Assembly: GCA_026018925.1 (NCBI GenBank)
Contig: JAKSZU010000003.1
Coordinates: 185,845,505 to 185,909,504 of the forward strand
From: Tupaia tana
Lineage: Eukaryota > Chordata > Mammalia > Scandentia > Tupaiidae
Direction of reading: 5' to 3'
DNA length: 64,000 bases
Shown: positions 23,507 through 34,625 of the stretch, piece by piece
How positions within the stretch are numbered: position 1 is the first letter of the stretch
How the letters are laid out: every line of letters starts with the position of its first letter
Position numbers and translations under genes: made by a program
The notes under the pieces: generated by a model
The model's database searches: none
Seen by the model: the letters and a program-made list of their open reading frames with translations, nothing else
Told to the model about the DNA's origin: nothing

Positions 23507-23768
23507 TTTTTTTTTTAATTTGCTCTAAGGCTCGTGTGCTTACTGGAGAGAGACAAAGAGAAAAAGTGAGAAAACACCCCCCCACCACCACCACCACCAG
23601 GGGGATGGCCACTCCATAATCCCTTCTCCTCCTCTCTCCTCCTGGGATTTGGGGCTTGCATGCACGCATGGCCATCATGTTTTCCAAGCCACTGGGTCTA
23701 GGACTCAAACCATGACCTCAGCTATGTGGGATCCAGCCACCTTAACCACCATGCCACTAGCTAGCCTA
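23507..23768 (-). mobile_element. tRNA-derived SINE, form C
   Basis: Minus-strand copy with a small CAC triplet expansion (23582-23600) where the C run of the middle block normally lies. Confidence 0.7.
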
Positions 23769-23915
23769 ATCTGACATTCTCGTACAGCATGATTTTTAAA
23801 GGCTGTATGATATTGTTTGGGATTATTTTACTTCTTAATGACCCCCACCCTCATTCTCCACACTTCATGTATTTCCAAACTCCTCTGACCTGACCAGATG
23901 ATAGCTGGCTGCTTT

Positions 23916-24073
23916 TGAGAGAGGTTTTTGTTATAGAGCATGTGCGCTCACCAGAAAGAAAAAAGACAGAGAGATGCAACCGGCATGAGTTTAAGCCACC
24001 AGGTCCGGGACTCCAACCGTGGTCAACTACATGGGAGTCCAGTGACATAGCCATTATGCCAACTGCTGGTCCC
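23916..24073 (-). mobile_element. tRNA-derived SINE, form A with internal deletion
   Basis: A 158-bp copy in which about 100 bp of the middle block are missing. The target duplication ataactggctgcttt / atagctggctgcttt lies at 23901 and 24074. Confidence 0.85.
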
Positions 24074-24088
24074 ATAACTGGCTGCTTT

Positions 24089-25889
24089 CTATTGGCCATT
24101 TGGAGATGCAGCCATCATCTCGTCATCCAGACAACCTGCTCCTTGGGTCAGGACACACAGTGGCCCTCATTACACCCCCAGCAGCCACAACAGCCACGCA
24201 GGGCTGCTGAGCAAACCCGGTGACTGCTGGCCAATCGTCTACTTTTACAAGCTTGCATGAGGTGATGCCAAAGCTGACCAGGACAGAAAGGCAGTGTTTG
24301 TCCAAACAACATAAGATTGACTTCCAGGGTATTAATATACTTAAACATTCTCAGGAAGAGGAAGAGACTGAAGATGTTAATCTGAGTACATTGTTTTCCT
24401 GAGCGACAGGGTCAAACAAGTTCAAAATGTAAGGGTTTATTCTTTTTGAATGGAAGTCACAACACAGTTCCTTATCAATGATTTTTTCAAACCACAGTAA
24501 AACCTTACTGATTCATTCTAACTGGAACTGTCAAACCGAATCAGTGGAGAGACATCAGTTACATTTGACTTAAAAATGAACTTTTATTTCCATTGAAATT
24601 CATTTTAAAAAATCTATTTCCAAAGGGTTCAATGCCTTGACCTGTATTCAAGGGGTGTTCAGAACCTGATCCACTCCATTTGCTCCTACCACAGCTATTG
24701 TTTGTCTGGCAACAGGAATGGCTAAAGTCCTCAAGAAGTGTGTTCTCATTAAAAACAATCCAAGCTCAGCATCCCCCTGCAATCCTGCTTCCAGGGCTCA
24801 CTCCAGAGTAGAGCTTTTTCCTCCCAGGTCATGTGGAAGTAAATCCTGGCCCCGCCTGCTCTCTGCTGCTCTGGTTCTGAGCAAGTCGGCAGAGGTCTGC
24901 AACAACAACCCAGATCAATTCCTAAAAAAAAATGTTCAGACTCCAGACCTGATCGTCCAGACCCATCCGAGAACTAATAAGCTCCCTCCAAGCACCCAGG
25001 GAACCAAGCCTGTCATGGAAACACTGATTCAACCATAATAAGAACTGACATAAAAACCACAGAAACATTTCTTCCAGCCAATCGGAGTTCATTGAAAGCC
25101 CTAGCCTCAGGGTTAAAACAAGTAAGGCTGTTTTTTTCTTTGTGGTCCTGTTCATTTTAGCCTCTTCCATTGCCTTGTTTCCAGAACTTTCAGAGAAAAT
25201 GGGAGTTGGGGGAGTTGGAAGAGGGCTGACAGAAAGCTAGTGGGAGGGAGAGAAATGCAGAGGGGTATGCCAGGCTCTGAATGCCAGCAAACGCTCAGGC
25301 TCACGTCAGGCAAATTAAAATTCTAGCCTGGAAGAAGCTGTAAGAGTCTGTTTGATGTAGTTTGAAAATAAACTTTGTTGAACTTCCATCTCCTTCTGAA
25401 AGGTTGGACTGAAGGCCACTTTGAAACATCAGGTTCTGCACATTATTTTTAGCAAGCATTCTTTTTCTCTTTTTCCTCCATGTTTCTATTTTTCATTAGA
25501 AAGGCTGATTACATGAAGCATTATTATTATTTAAAGAAAGCAGTTAGAAAGGTTAAAAAATAAAAAGATAATAATCTAATAGAAACAGTGAAATCCTGAG
25601 GAGGAACCTATTTTAGTATTCCCCTACACCCACAAGATTTAGTTTGTGGGCCCAAGGAACCCAACACCAAATCCCAGTGAATGTCATTCTTGCACAAAAT
25701 ATTGGGCAAGTGTGAGCCTCTGCCCTGGGTCCTGGCTTTAGTGGGCAGGTGGAGACGTTCTGCTTGAATCCTCCACGAGGCTGAAACTTGGGGGACAGGC
25801 GTCTGCCTAGAAAGGGGCTGGGGACATGGTGTTTGTGTGTGTTGGGGGGTGGGGGGGGGATGGTGGTGCAGCTTCTCTAATAACAAGCG
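24089..25889. other. Unique sequence upstream of the CpG island
   Basis: Repeat-poor, about 1.8 kb long, bordering the CpG island on the proposed STON1 intron side. The low repeat density may reflect regulatory constraint. No motif can be named from sequence alone. Confidence 0.4.
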
Positions 25890-25980
25890 CCTAGAAGGAA
25901 AGTGCGAGTCCTGGTGCGGGGGCCTCAGAGTACCTGAGGCAGGGATGAAAAGCTGGTCAGGGAGGTCGAACCGCGCGAGG
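25890..25980 (+). other. Possible plus-strand exon end (antisense transcript) in the CpG island
   Basis: The plus strand reads gcgcgagg followed by gtgagtacg, a strong donor at 25981. It faces away from the proposed STON1 direction and could terminate the first exon of a divergent or antisense noncoding RNA. No coding potential or acceptor is visible, so this is a weak prediction. Confidence 0.25.
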
Positions 25981-26333
25981 GTGAGTACGAGCCCGGCCCC
26001 GCCCGCGGAACTGAGCCTAGATTCTTCTCTTTGCTGTCTGAGTTTTCTTTCTCTTCAGAGTCGGACTCAGGTCACAGCGGCAGCCCCCGAGCAGAGCTGA
26101 GGAGGGGAAGCCCCGTCCGGGCCAAAACCCTGCGGGCCCTGGGGCGCCGGGGTGGAGGGGGACAGCGAGGGCGGGCGTGCGGGAGATCGGGGCAGCGGAG
26201 AGGGCGCCGAGCAGCCCAGGAGATGCCAAGCCCCGGGACGCTCCACACTTCGTCAACAGAATGGGGACAGCCCCACCCTGGGAAGGGGGTTCGCCATGCC
26301 TCCCGGTCTCTTCCCCTGGGTCTGGTCACTCAC

Positions 26334-26480
26334 CGGCTGCGCGTGGCGGGGTTCCGACTCTGGCCGCCGCCGCCATCCACCCGCGGAGGAGGAAGAGGAG
26401 GAGGAGGAGGAGGGGGAGGACCAGCGGGAAGGGGAGGCGGCGGGAGGGGGAAGGGGAGGGCCCGGAGCCCGCGGAGTGGA
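26334..26480 (-). other. STON1: Predicted 3' part of STON1 first exon with splice donor
   Basis: On the minus strand the GC-rich sequence ends in cgcagccg followed by gtgagtgacc, a near-perfect donor (GT at 26333-26332). Upstream there is an ATG within GGCGGCGGC sequence that stays open to the donor (MAAAARVGTPPRAA). STON1 protein normally starts in a later exon, so this would be an upstream ORF or an alternative N-terminus. The 5' boundary of the exon is not determinable; the left edge given is exact only for the donor. Confidence 0.45.
26397..26440 (+). repeat. GGA-rich purine tract
   Basis: A run of gga/gag triplets on the plus strand, with further G-rich sequence after it to about 26465. 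On the minus strand it is a pyrimidine tract in the presumed 5' UTR just upstream of the splice donor. It could form a G-quadruplex or triplex. Confidence 0.7.
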
Positions 26481-26674
26481 GGGGCGGGACGGCCGCCCCA
26501 GCGCGGTGGCTCCCCGGGCCCACGCCCCCCTCTTCTCGGTCCCCAGCTCCATCCTCCCGTCTTTCACTCCTTTCCTGCCCGGGTGCGAAAGTTTTTCTCG
26601 TGTGGGATCGCCATTCTTGTCCCTCCAGCCCCCAAGAGGAGCGGAGAGAGGCTCCCCCCTGCAAAAGTGTGTGT

Positions 26675-26697
26675 GGGGGGGGGGGGGGGGGGGGGGG
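26675..26697 (+). repeat. Homopolymer of 23 G
   Basis: An uninterrupted G run preceded by gtgtgt. It lies inside the CpG island, upstream of the proposed STON1 exon. Homopolymers of this length are unstable and prone to sequencing error. Confidence 0.8.
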
Positions 26698-27384
26698 AGG
26701 GATGGTTTGGACCCTTAGCAAATCCGAAGCCACCTGGCACCATGGGACCTTGTCCTCACGTCAGGTGGGGGTATGATGGGGGGCTTTATGGTCGTACTTG
26801 CCAAGCTGCTTCGTTGAGTTTTGTTGTATTTTCACGCGATTAGGAGAACTAAAGGATTCTTTCTGAAGTTCCGATTGCTTTCTAGATTCTCTTTGGGTGG
26901 GGCTGGCCCAGGGTGAAAGCTGAAGATGGAACCCCTCTTCCTGGGCCCCTCAGTAATCAAAAGGAGGAGGGCCACAAGACTGTTTAACTGGGGCCGCGCT
27001 GGGGGATGGGGCAGGTCAACGTTTACAGATGCTCGGGCTGTGTGGAGCCTCGTCCCTACTCCATCCCCTGCGGGCGGGCGACGCTGCGCCGGGCACTGGC
27101 CGGGCAGCCTCTTCCTCCGGTGGGGTTGCATTTCTGGGAGTCAATCGGAAAGGAGAAGGTCCCCTGTGCCCTTTAACCCAATGACACCTACGCCCAGGAT
27201 GAGAGCCTTGCTTGGGTTTGAACAGGCTGGGGGAGGACAGCTCAGGGCCCAGGCTGTGCTTCTGCGGCTGGAGGGGGGAGGGATGTTTAAATCAGGTGGT
27301 GGAGTGCGCATGAAGCAGAAATGAGGAAATCCGTGAAAGTTTGTAAGGAAAGGAGTATTTTGATCCATGAGGTGTCCTATTCCT

Positions 27385-27552
27385 TATTTTTTTAATAATT
27401 ATTTTATTTAACTTTAGGTATTTATTTTAATTTGATGAGAGAGCGAGAGATAGAGAGGGAAAGTGAGAAAGCAAGGCCTCAGGTCCAGGACTCAACCAGA
27501 GGGCCATGTGGGAGTCCAGCACCCTTAACCACCATGACACCTGCCAGTCCCG
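27385..27552 (-). mobile_element. tRNA-derived SINE, form B
   Basis: Minus-strand copy at the edge of the CpG island. The tail is ttaataattattttattta, as in other form-B copies. Confidence 0.75.
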
Positions 27553-28356
27553 TTTTTTATGTTCCCAGGGCCCGCATGTAGCAGACACCCAGTAAATCCA
27601 TGGGGATTCAAAATGGCAGTTAAGGAGTGGTTTAATGGTCTCAGAAATGGACTGCCTACGTGGAAAGAGAGACTGTGCTGCAGCAGGTGGGCAGCCCACC
27701 TGGTGTAAAAAAAAAAAAAAAAAAAAAAATCTCTTTTGGAACTTTGACACTTCTGCAAAGAAAATAGTCCCTTAATTTTGTAAAAAACAAAATACAGTTG
27801 GTTGAAAAACATTTTATTTTTGGCAAAGGACAGGCTCTCCCTCTTCTGCGTGATTCAGCACTGCCTCAAAGATGGCCACTTTCAAGAATGCAGATTTATT
27901 TCTTGTAACTCCACCACATATTTCTGAAGGACTCTTTCTGGCAATGTCCTTTTGTATTCAAAGCTGGTGGTAAACAGCTTAGGCTGGCCTTGAGAGCTAA
28001 GCCACCACAGCAGTTCAGCACAGCTGTGACCTCATTTTACTCCAGTTCCGGGCCTTTTCCTTGCTCTACAATAAATAGACCCTTGGTCTCTGCCATTCTT
28101 CTTTTTATTAACAGATTTCTCTTTCTTGGCAGCCTTTTCAATGGAACACGTAGAACTTCCACACTGTTTAACAGGAGGTTCCCCAGTGTGTCTGTAGTTA
28201 CCCTAGCAGATTAACTTGGAGTCCATCAAAAATCAAATCAGCTGAAGCTGTCAGGATCAATTAGTATAAATTCAAGGAGAAAGACAAGCTTGGTCCTAAA
28301 TGCTTGATAAGAACATTTCTCTCGGAAAACTTTGCAACTGTAAGTCTATTTATATA
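27553..28356. other. Unique sequence just upstream of the proposed STON1 promoter
   Basis: A run of about 25 A lies at 27706-27729. The rest is unique. It belongs to the interval between PPP1R21 and STON1. Confidence 0.4.
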
Positions 28357-28592
28357 CTTTTTTTTTTTAAATTTCACTATAGGGCATGTGCACTCCCCAG
28401 AGAGAGATAGTGAGATTTCCCCACTGCTCACCAGTTGACCAGACTACAATTCCTTCTCTTCCATTCTCTCAGGATTTTGGGCATACACACACATGCACTT
28501 AGCATGTTTTTCAAGCCACCAGGTTCAGGATTCAAACTGCACAGTTAGCCATGTGGGATTCAACTGCCTTCACCACACCACCAGCTCCCCAA
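28357..28592 (-). mobile_element. tRNA-derived SINE, form C
   Basis: Diverged minus-strand copy with tail complement gctatagggcatgtgcactc-like sequence and a head ending ccaccagctcccc. Confidence 0.65.
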
Positions 28593-28665
28593 GTCTCTAT
28601 ATTACAACACTCATTCAAGATAGAGTAAGAGCTTTTGGGGAAATCATATTTAAAAATACATTACT

Positions 28666-28919
28666 GACCAGCAGTTAGCCTAATGGCTATGTCGCTGGAC
28701 TCCCATGTAGACGACGGCGGTTTGAGTCCCGGACCCAGTGGCTTAGACTCACCGGGCGCGTGTGCGTGCTTGCCCAAGATCCTGAGAGGAGAATGGAGGA
28801 GAAGGGATTGCGGCGTGGCCTTTCCCCCTGGGGGGGTGATTTCTCGCTTTCTGTCTCTCTGTCTCTGCCTGGCGAGCGCACACGCCCTATAGCAAAAACC
28901 TCTCCAAAAAAAGAAAAAA
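28666..28919 (+). mobile_element. tRNA-derived SINE, form A, young
   Basis: The head gaccagcagttagcctaatgg is full length, ending gccctatagcaaaaacctct plus A tail. A short duplication around attact flanks it. Confidence 0.85.
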
Positions 28920-28929
28920 AAAATTACTC

Positions 28930-30320
28930 AATGGATGGCTTCCTTAACAGTTAAAATGAAACAAACAAAATCATTTTAGGTGCATGGTGTCTGCTGGCCT
29001 CATGCTTGAAGAGCATGCTATTTATTGCTAAAGGACTTTTTCTATTATTTCTCTTTTGGTGGAAGTTCCCAGAGATAAATAAAGCCCACATCATCACTGA
29101 GAGTAGTGGTTGAAATCAATGATATTTAGGGGGGTAACGATTTATAAATCAGTTCAGAATGGCTGAAGATCAGCTGCTCTTTGTCCTGAGACATTCTTGG
29201 GCTTGAGCTACACTGACTATTGCTGTAGGTGGCCAGTTCCACAGTCTGACCCTTAACAGGTACCCAATTAGCATTTGTTGAGCACCTACTATGTATTAGC
29301 ACTTACTGCTAGGCACCATGTGGGAACACTAAGCACAGTTGCTGCCTCACAGCACCTGTAGCTGCTGAGGGAGGTGGCACTCCTCAATGTAACTACCAAA
29401 GGTATGTTGTCAGTTAACAGAAAGATGTCTTGAAGAAATACAGGAAAGCCCAAAGAAAGTATATTCTTCAGCATTTGAACAAGATGTAAGTGAATGACAT
29501 TTTGTTCTTCAAGTGAAGTGTACTATTTCTATTCTTGGGCCTACAGGGTGTCATCACTGGGCTAGCCCACTGCTGCCTGGTGTTCCGGGAAGTGGTGGGG
29601 CCGAGTTGAGAGATCATTCAAGCCCTGGCAAAACAGACACAAAGTTTCTAACTGCAGGAGGTCCCTTTAGAGGCCCCCTACCCCTGTGAACAAGACAACA
29701 GCCTCCAGCTTGTTTCACCTGTTCTCCATCCTTCTATTCTCTCCTTAGGGAAAAGGGCATTATAATGCTCTCTAACCGTTAAAAGATTTGGAAGAATTAT
29801 AATGGGTTTTCCTGCTCTAATGCTTTGATTGCCAGTTGATTTCCTAATTTGGAGCTAATTTCTAAACTGCTTAAAAATTTAAGACAAAGAGGCACGGCTT
29901 AATGACAAGTTTTCCATTTATCACCATGGTGTCTGCGGATGAGGCTCAGAGCCGAGAACAGAAGCTTCCTCTTCTATCACAGAACAAACTATGCCATGTC
30001 AGTGTGGCCCTGCCAGATGTTTTCTCAGCCATAATCAAACAGCTACGCTACTGTCTTTGTAGGTTAGAGTTAGAGAGGAGTTTGAAGGCTCTGAAGACCG
30101 AAGAGCAACCTTCAGGGTTAATGCTAGATGAAACAAAACTCAATTGCACATTTTCCTGTCTGGGGATTTTTAAGTCATAGCCACTTGGAGAGAATATTTT
30201 ACTCCAACCCTTTTGATGGGTTTCTTAGGTAACTCGTTCCTCATTTTATTTAAGCTTACTTTTCTTTCACCCTTTCTTTGAAAATGGTATACTTGAGTAT
30301 TTGGTGTTTATTTCTTTTCC
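28930..30320. other. Unique intergenic sequence with an L2 fragment
   Basis: Only the L2-like piece at 29255-29365 is recognised. A 92-aa open frame (29902-30180, plus) has no recognisable features. Confidence 0.4.
29255..29365 (+). mobile_element. L2-type LINE 3' fragment
   Basis: Contains agcatttgttgagcacctac, tatgtattagcacttactgc and taggcaccatgtggg. Short and diverged. Confidence 0.45.
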
Positions 30321-30327
30321 TTTCTTT

Positions 30328-30590
30328 CTTTTTTTTTTTTTTTTTTCTTTTGTAGATTTTTATTATAGGGCACATGTGCTCACCAAAGAGACAGAAAGTG
30401 AGAAATCACCCCCCCCCCCCCCAGGGTGGATGGCCATGCCACAATCCCTTCTCCATTTTCCTCTTGGGATTTTCGGCATGCATGCACACATGCCCGGTGT
30501 GAGTTTGAAGCCTCCAGGTCCAGGACTCAGACTGCAGTCGACCATGTGGGAGTCCAGTGACATAACCATTACACCATCTGCTGGTCCTAA
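30328..30590 (-). mobile_element. tRNA-derived SINE, form A
   Basis: Full-length minus-strand copy with a 14-C stretch at about 30409-30422 in the middle block. Confidence 0.75.
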
Positions 30591-30649
30591 GATTATGTTT
30601 TTAAAGTATGTTTACTTAATAAACTTTTGAAAAGAGAAACGGGAAGGAC

Positions 30650-30793
30650 AGGTACCTCCAACAGCCTAAACCTGTTTGGATTATAGGCACCCACCATATG
30701 CAGGGAAGCCTCCAGATAAGAGCCCAACACCTTCACACATGGGTCCAGCAGTGCAGAGCACTGTGGCACTGCTGCACCACTAGCTGGCCCTTG
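30650..30793 (-). mobile_element. tRNA-derived SINE, form D fragment
   Basis: On the minus strand the head is ggccagctagtggtgcagcag, followed by a short diverged body. Confidence 0.5.
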
Positions 30794-30848
30794 TTTTGCT
30801 TTAATGGACAATGAAGTTGGGAAGCGGTCATGTTAGAAAGCATCTGTT

Positions 30849-31100
30849 GGGACCAGCAGATGGCATAATGGTTATGTCACTGGACTCCCACATAGTCAAC
30901 CACAGTTCAAGTCCCGGACCCGGCGGCTTAAAACTCACACTGGACGCATGTGCAGGTGTGCCCAAGATCCTGCGAAGAGACTGGAGGAGAAGGGATTGTG
31001 GCATGGCCATCCCACCTGGGGGGTGACTTCTCACTTTCTGTCTCTCTGTCTCTTTCTGGCAAGCGCATGCACCCTATTGCAAAAATCTCTCAAAAAATTA
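30849..31100 (+). mobile_element. tRNA-derived SINE, form A
   Basis: Full length. A perfect 12-bp duplication aaagcatctgtt lies at 30837-30848 and 31101-31112. Confidence 0.88.
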
Positions 31101-32066
31101 AAAGCATCTGTTAGTTGAACTGGTAAGAGATTGTTTCTTACCAAAGGCAATAAGGAATCCAGCAGTACTGCATGTTAACACTTAATGGGGGTGGTGTTGA
31201 AAAACGATACAAGAGGCTGCCATTTATGTTTCTCATGCTGTGCCTGGAGGCCCTTCTCCCTGCACCCAAGCCCCCTGGGTTTGCTTAGAGAACATAAGGT
31301 GAATGGTGCCCCCCAGAGTTGTGCAGCCAGGTAACTTACTCCTGCAACCTTTTCCTATTAAAGTATCTTTTTCCTTCTCATTTGGACTTCCTAATAATCC
31401 CAAATTTACTTTAAAACATATTTTACATATGTATAAAATAAGAGCAGGAATAAACAAAAATGTTAATGGCTGAATCTTCTCTTGATACTTTTCCTCAGTC
31501 TCCAAGTTTTCAACCATGAGCATATAGTATATAAGGAAAAAGCAGGAAATATTTCATAAATTCTGAAAATTCCATCTCCTCCAGAAAGCAATGTATGATT
31601 TAAAACCCTTTTTTTCCATACCCTCCTCTGTCAACATTAATCAACTGAATCACTACCCTATGCCTAGACAGAGAATTTCCTCTCATTTTTCACTTTCTAC
31701 ATCATAAGAAGTCTAAACAGGAAGGACAGTGTTTTTGAGAGGTGAGCTGCAGCGGCAAGCCAAGGAATGGGACAATCACTGGAAAGGCTCTTGGAATTGA
31801 GAAAGGGTTATTTTAAGGCTGGGAGGCACCTGACTCTCAGGATGATGAAGAAGGGTGAGAGGAATGCAGTGCCGTCAGCGCAGAAATGGGCTGAGACAGC
31901 GGGGAGCAGGTCAGAACGCCCTGGAAGGTGGAGTTGGCTGCACATCCAACTGAATTTGACCACACTGAGAGTAAAATTATATACCTGGGAGAGATTTTAG
32001 GAGTGAATTTAGTGATAAGTAAAATAGAAAACACAGTAAATAAATTTTTTAAGAAACACAGTTATT

Positions 32067-32240
32067 GGGGCCAGCCAGGTGACATGGTAGTTGGGGTGAC
32101 TAAATCCCACATGGCTGTGAGGTTTGTGTCCTGGACCTGGCAGTGTGGTGGACATACTGGGCACATGTGCACGAGTACTCAGAACCTGAGTGGAGAATGG
32201 GGTAGAAGGGATTGTGGTGTGGACTACCATCATCGCTAGC
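32067..32240 (+). mobile_element. tRNA-derived SINE, form C, 3'-truncated
   Basis: The head ggggccagccaggtgacatgg and middle block are present. It stops after ggattgtggtgtggactac and lacks the CT block. Confidence 0.6.
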
Positions 32241-32437
32241 ATTTGAAGAATCATAATGAAGTATATACTGAATAAGGACCTAGTCAAACCTGTTGATATA
32301 ACAGGTTGGAATAAAAACTACATGTATTTGAGTGGTGGGGAGGGAGGCCAACGAAACAAATCTTTATCTTCCAACTGCAAAGTCAATTAGTAATGCCTAA
32401 AAGAAAAAGCAGAAAGTATATGCTATTTGGAAACATA

Positions 32438-32507
32438 CTAGGTCATTGGGAAAGACATGGCATATTTTTCTATGCAAAAACGTATCATGACTTTCCTGAC
32501 AACCCAA
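32438..32507. mobile_element. Palindromic mariner-like MITE, second copy
   Basis: Shares ggtcattgggaaag, tttttctatgcaaaaa and the right end ctgacaacccaa with the element at 63,628. Both ends are diverged (left end ctaggtcatt). It is 70 bp long, and two copies in 64 kb support a family. Confidence 0.6.
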
Positions 32508-32692
32508 AAGATAGCAGAAAGTGGTGAACAGAGTTTTTTTCTGGATAGCATGAAACTGAGGGAGGATCATAGGCCTGTTTTTGTTTGTTTGTTTTGCCTT
32601 GTTTTACTTTTCCTTAGTAATATATATTTTAGAACAAACTAAGTCTTGACTCAAACTAAGTTCTTAACTTTAATAAAAAATACAGACAACTG

Positions 32693-32938
32693 GGACCAGC
32701 AGGTTGTATGATAGTTAAGGTGCTAGGCTCTCTCATAGCCAACTGTGGTTTTGAGTCCCAGACTGGCAGTTTGAGAATCATGCCCAGCATGTGTGCATGC
32801 ATGCCCAAAATCCCGAGGTGAAGGACTGTGGTGTGGTCATTGCCCCTGGGGGTGATTTTTCATTTTCCCTCTGTCTCTCCAGTAAGCGCACCTGCCTTTA
32901 GCAAAAAACTAAAACACAAACAAACAAAACAGAAATTT
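32693..32938 (+). mobile_element. tRNA-derived SINE, form C
   Basis: The head gggaccagcaggttgtatga. An internal gap in the middle block. The tail has aaacacaaacaaacaaaac. Confidence 0.7.
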
Positions 32939-32939
32939 A

Positions 32940-33168
32940 GGGGCTGGCTTGTAGCCCTGTGGTTTAAGGGAGCTGGATCCCACATGATCAACTGCAATGT
33001 GAATTCCAATCCCAGTAGTTTGAAAAACATGCCAGGTAGGTACACGTATGTGCCCAAAATCCTGACAGGAAAGAGAAATGGAGGAGAAGGGATTATAGCA
33101 TGCTCACGCCCCATTGGGGCATGCTTTCTCTCTTTGGCAAATGTACACACCCTCTGACAGGTAAGAGC
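32940..33168 (+). mobile_element. tRNA-derived SINE, form C, in tandem
   Basis: The head ggggctggcttgtagccctgtgg starts within a few bases of the preceding tail. A variant end, ggcaaatgtacacaccctctg, replaces the usual one. Confidence 0.65.
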
Positions 33169-33261
33169 AGGAAATATTTTATAAATTCTGAAATTAAAGG
33201 CTCTGGCACAATGTTTCAACATAATTTTCTCCTCCTCTGATGCTTGATTTAGTTAGCTAGT

Positions 33262-33416
33262 GTTTTACAGCAGGATCTCACCATGTCCCGGTCCTCCTGG
33301 TTTAGACCCCTAGCTAGGACTACAGGTGTCCCTATGTTGTCTGGGCCATCCTTGATTTTGTGATCCTCCTGCCTCAGCCTCCCAGGTTGCTGTGATTGCC
33401 GTGTGTGACAAAAAAA
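33262..33416 (-). mobile_element. 7SL-like SINE body, dimeric, minus strand
   Basis: Read on the minus strand it gives cagcaacctgggaggctgag, gcaggaggatcacaaaatca, ggcccagacaacata, cctgtagtcctagctagggg and ggtgagatcctgctgtaaaa. It has the same order and junctions as the body of the copy at 34,451-34,625, so the dimer is a fixed property of the family. The tRNA head is not evident in this copy. Confidence 0.65.
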
Positions 33417-33454
33417 TAAAAAGTTTTTTTCTTAAGAGGGCTTCATTTATTTAT

Positions 33455-33822
33455 TTTTTTTAGAGATGTTTTTGCTATAGGGTACATGTGCTTGCCAAAG
33501 AGACAGAGAGACAGAAAGCAAGAAATCACCCCCCTCCCTGCAGGGAGGATGGCCATGCTGCAATCTCTTCTCTTCCATTCTGCTCTCAGGATTTTGGGCA
33601 CACATGCACATATGCCTGGTGTATTTTAAGCCAGCGGGTCTGGGACTCAAACCACGGTCAACTATGTGGGAGTCCAGCAGCGTAACCATTTTGCCATCTG
33701 TTGGTCACACATGCACACATGCCCAGCCTGAGTTTGAGGCCACCAGGCCTGGGACTCAAACCATGGTTGGCCATGTGGGAGTCCAGTGATGTAACTGCTA
33801 CACCATCCTGCTGGTCCCAAAA
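33455..33822 (-). mobile_element. Dimeric tRNA-derived SINE (form A plus a second head)
   Basis: On the minus strand a first head unit (33822-33709) runs only to the gcatgtgtg part of the middle block. It fuses directly to a complete form-A unit (33708-33455). No A tail separates them, so this looks like a true dimer and not two insertions. Confidence 0.6.
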
Positions 33823-34375
33823 AAGACATATAGGGGAAAAACAAAAACAAAAAAACAAGAACCTCCAGGTAGTATTTCTTGCCTTACTGCTCCGAGACAA
33901 TCCCAGGACAGAATGGACAAATGCCAGGATGATATATTTATGGGATTACTTCTCTGCCTCACTGACGGGCTGTGAGCTCTCAAGGGCAGCCAGCATGTCT
34001 GCTGCGCTCATCACAGTCTGCTCAGCACGGAGCACACAGCAGGCACTCAACGCACAGTTGCTGAGTGAATGACTGGGAAAAGACAGGCTGAAGCACTTAC
34101 AGATGAAATGACCCAATGTCTGGGAACTGCCTTAAGTACTCCAGGAAAAAAAAAGAAACATGGAAAAAAGATAAACAAGAGTGGCAAAATGTTCCTAACA
34201 AGTGATAGGGACGTAGGGGTTGCACTAGTCTCTATTTTTGTATATATTAGAAAATCCCCATAGTAACAGCAATGTTTGTGCAGAGGAAGAGGCCGCATCA
34301 TGGCATAAATCCACTAAACTAAGAATCTGGTGATTAGCAAGGTTTATGTAACAGGGAAATGTAATTGAAAATGAA

Positions 34376-34625
34376 GTGGCCCAACTGTGGTGACACACAC
34401 TGAAGCAGTGGGACCACACGAGAGGATAGGTCCAACTCCTGGTCCAACCTAAAGGCCAGACATGGTGGCATGTGCCTGCAATCCCAGCAACTTGGGAGTC
34501 TGAGGCAGGAGGATCGCAAGATCAAGGCTGGCCTGGGCAACATACCTGTAGTCCCAGCTAAGGGGCTGAGGCAGGGGGACTGGGACGTGGCGAGATCCTG
34601 TTGTAAAACACAAGTAACTAACTAA
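34376..34625 (+). mobile_element. Chimeric SINE: tRNA-like head plus dimeric 7SL-like body
   Basis: The head 34379-34450 contains a degenerate B box (ggtccaactcc). At 34451 it joins sequence like 7SL/Alu: ggccagacatggtggcatgt, then aatcccagcaacttgggag, gaggcaggaggatcgc and cctgggcaacata. A second 7SL-like unit follows from about 34543 (cctgtagtcccagct...ggctgaggcaggggg). The tail is a run of taac/taact repeats. 7SL-derived SINEs are restricted to Euarchontoglires. Confidence 0.75.

Larger units (their letters stand above)
25890..27180. promoter_or_regulatory. STON1: CpG island, probable STON1 promoter
   Basis: This is the only stretch of the window with sustained high GC and many CpG dinucleotides, including GCC/GGA-rich tracts and a 23-G run. 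It lies about 14 kb beyond the PPP1R21 stop, on the downstream side. In mammals the next gene there is STON1 (stonin 1, an endocytic adaptor), in the same orientation as PPP1R21. The minus strand carries a consensus splice donor at 26333. The CpG island is seen directly. The assignment to STON1 rests on conserved gene order and spacing. Confidence 0.7.

Noticed and set aside
26031..26843. Overlapping long open frames (up to 270 aa) on both strands
   Set aside because: They come from GC-rich CpG-island sequence and G/C runs that lack stop codons. Composition is low complexity (Gly, Arg, Pro) and no domain is seen.
34376..34625. Primate Alu insertion or human contamination
   Set aside because: The 7SL-like part is too diverged from Alu, is fused to a tRNA-like head, and has relatives nearby with the same fusion.
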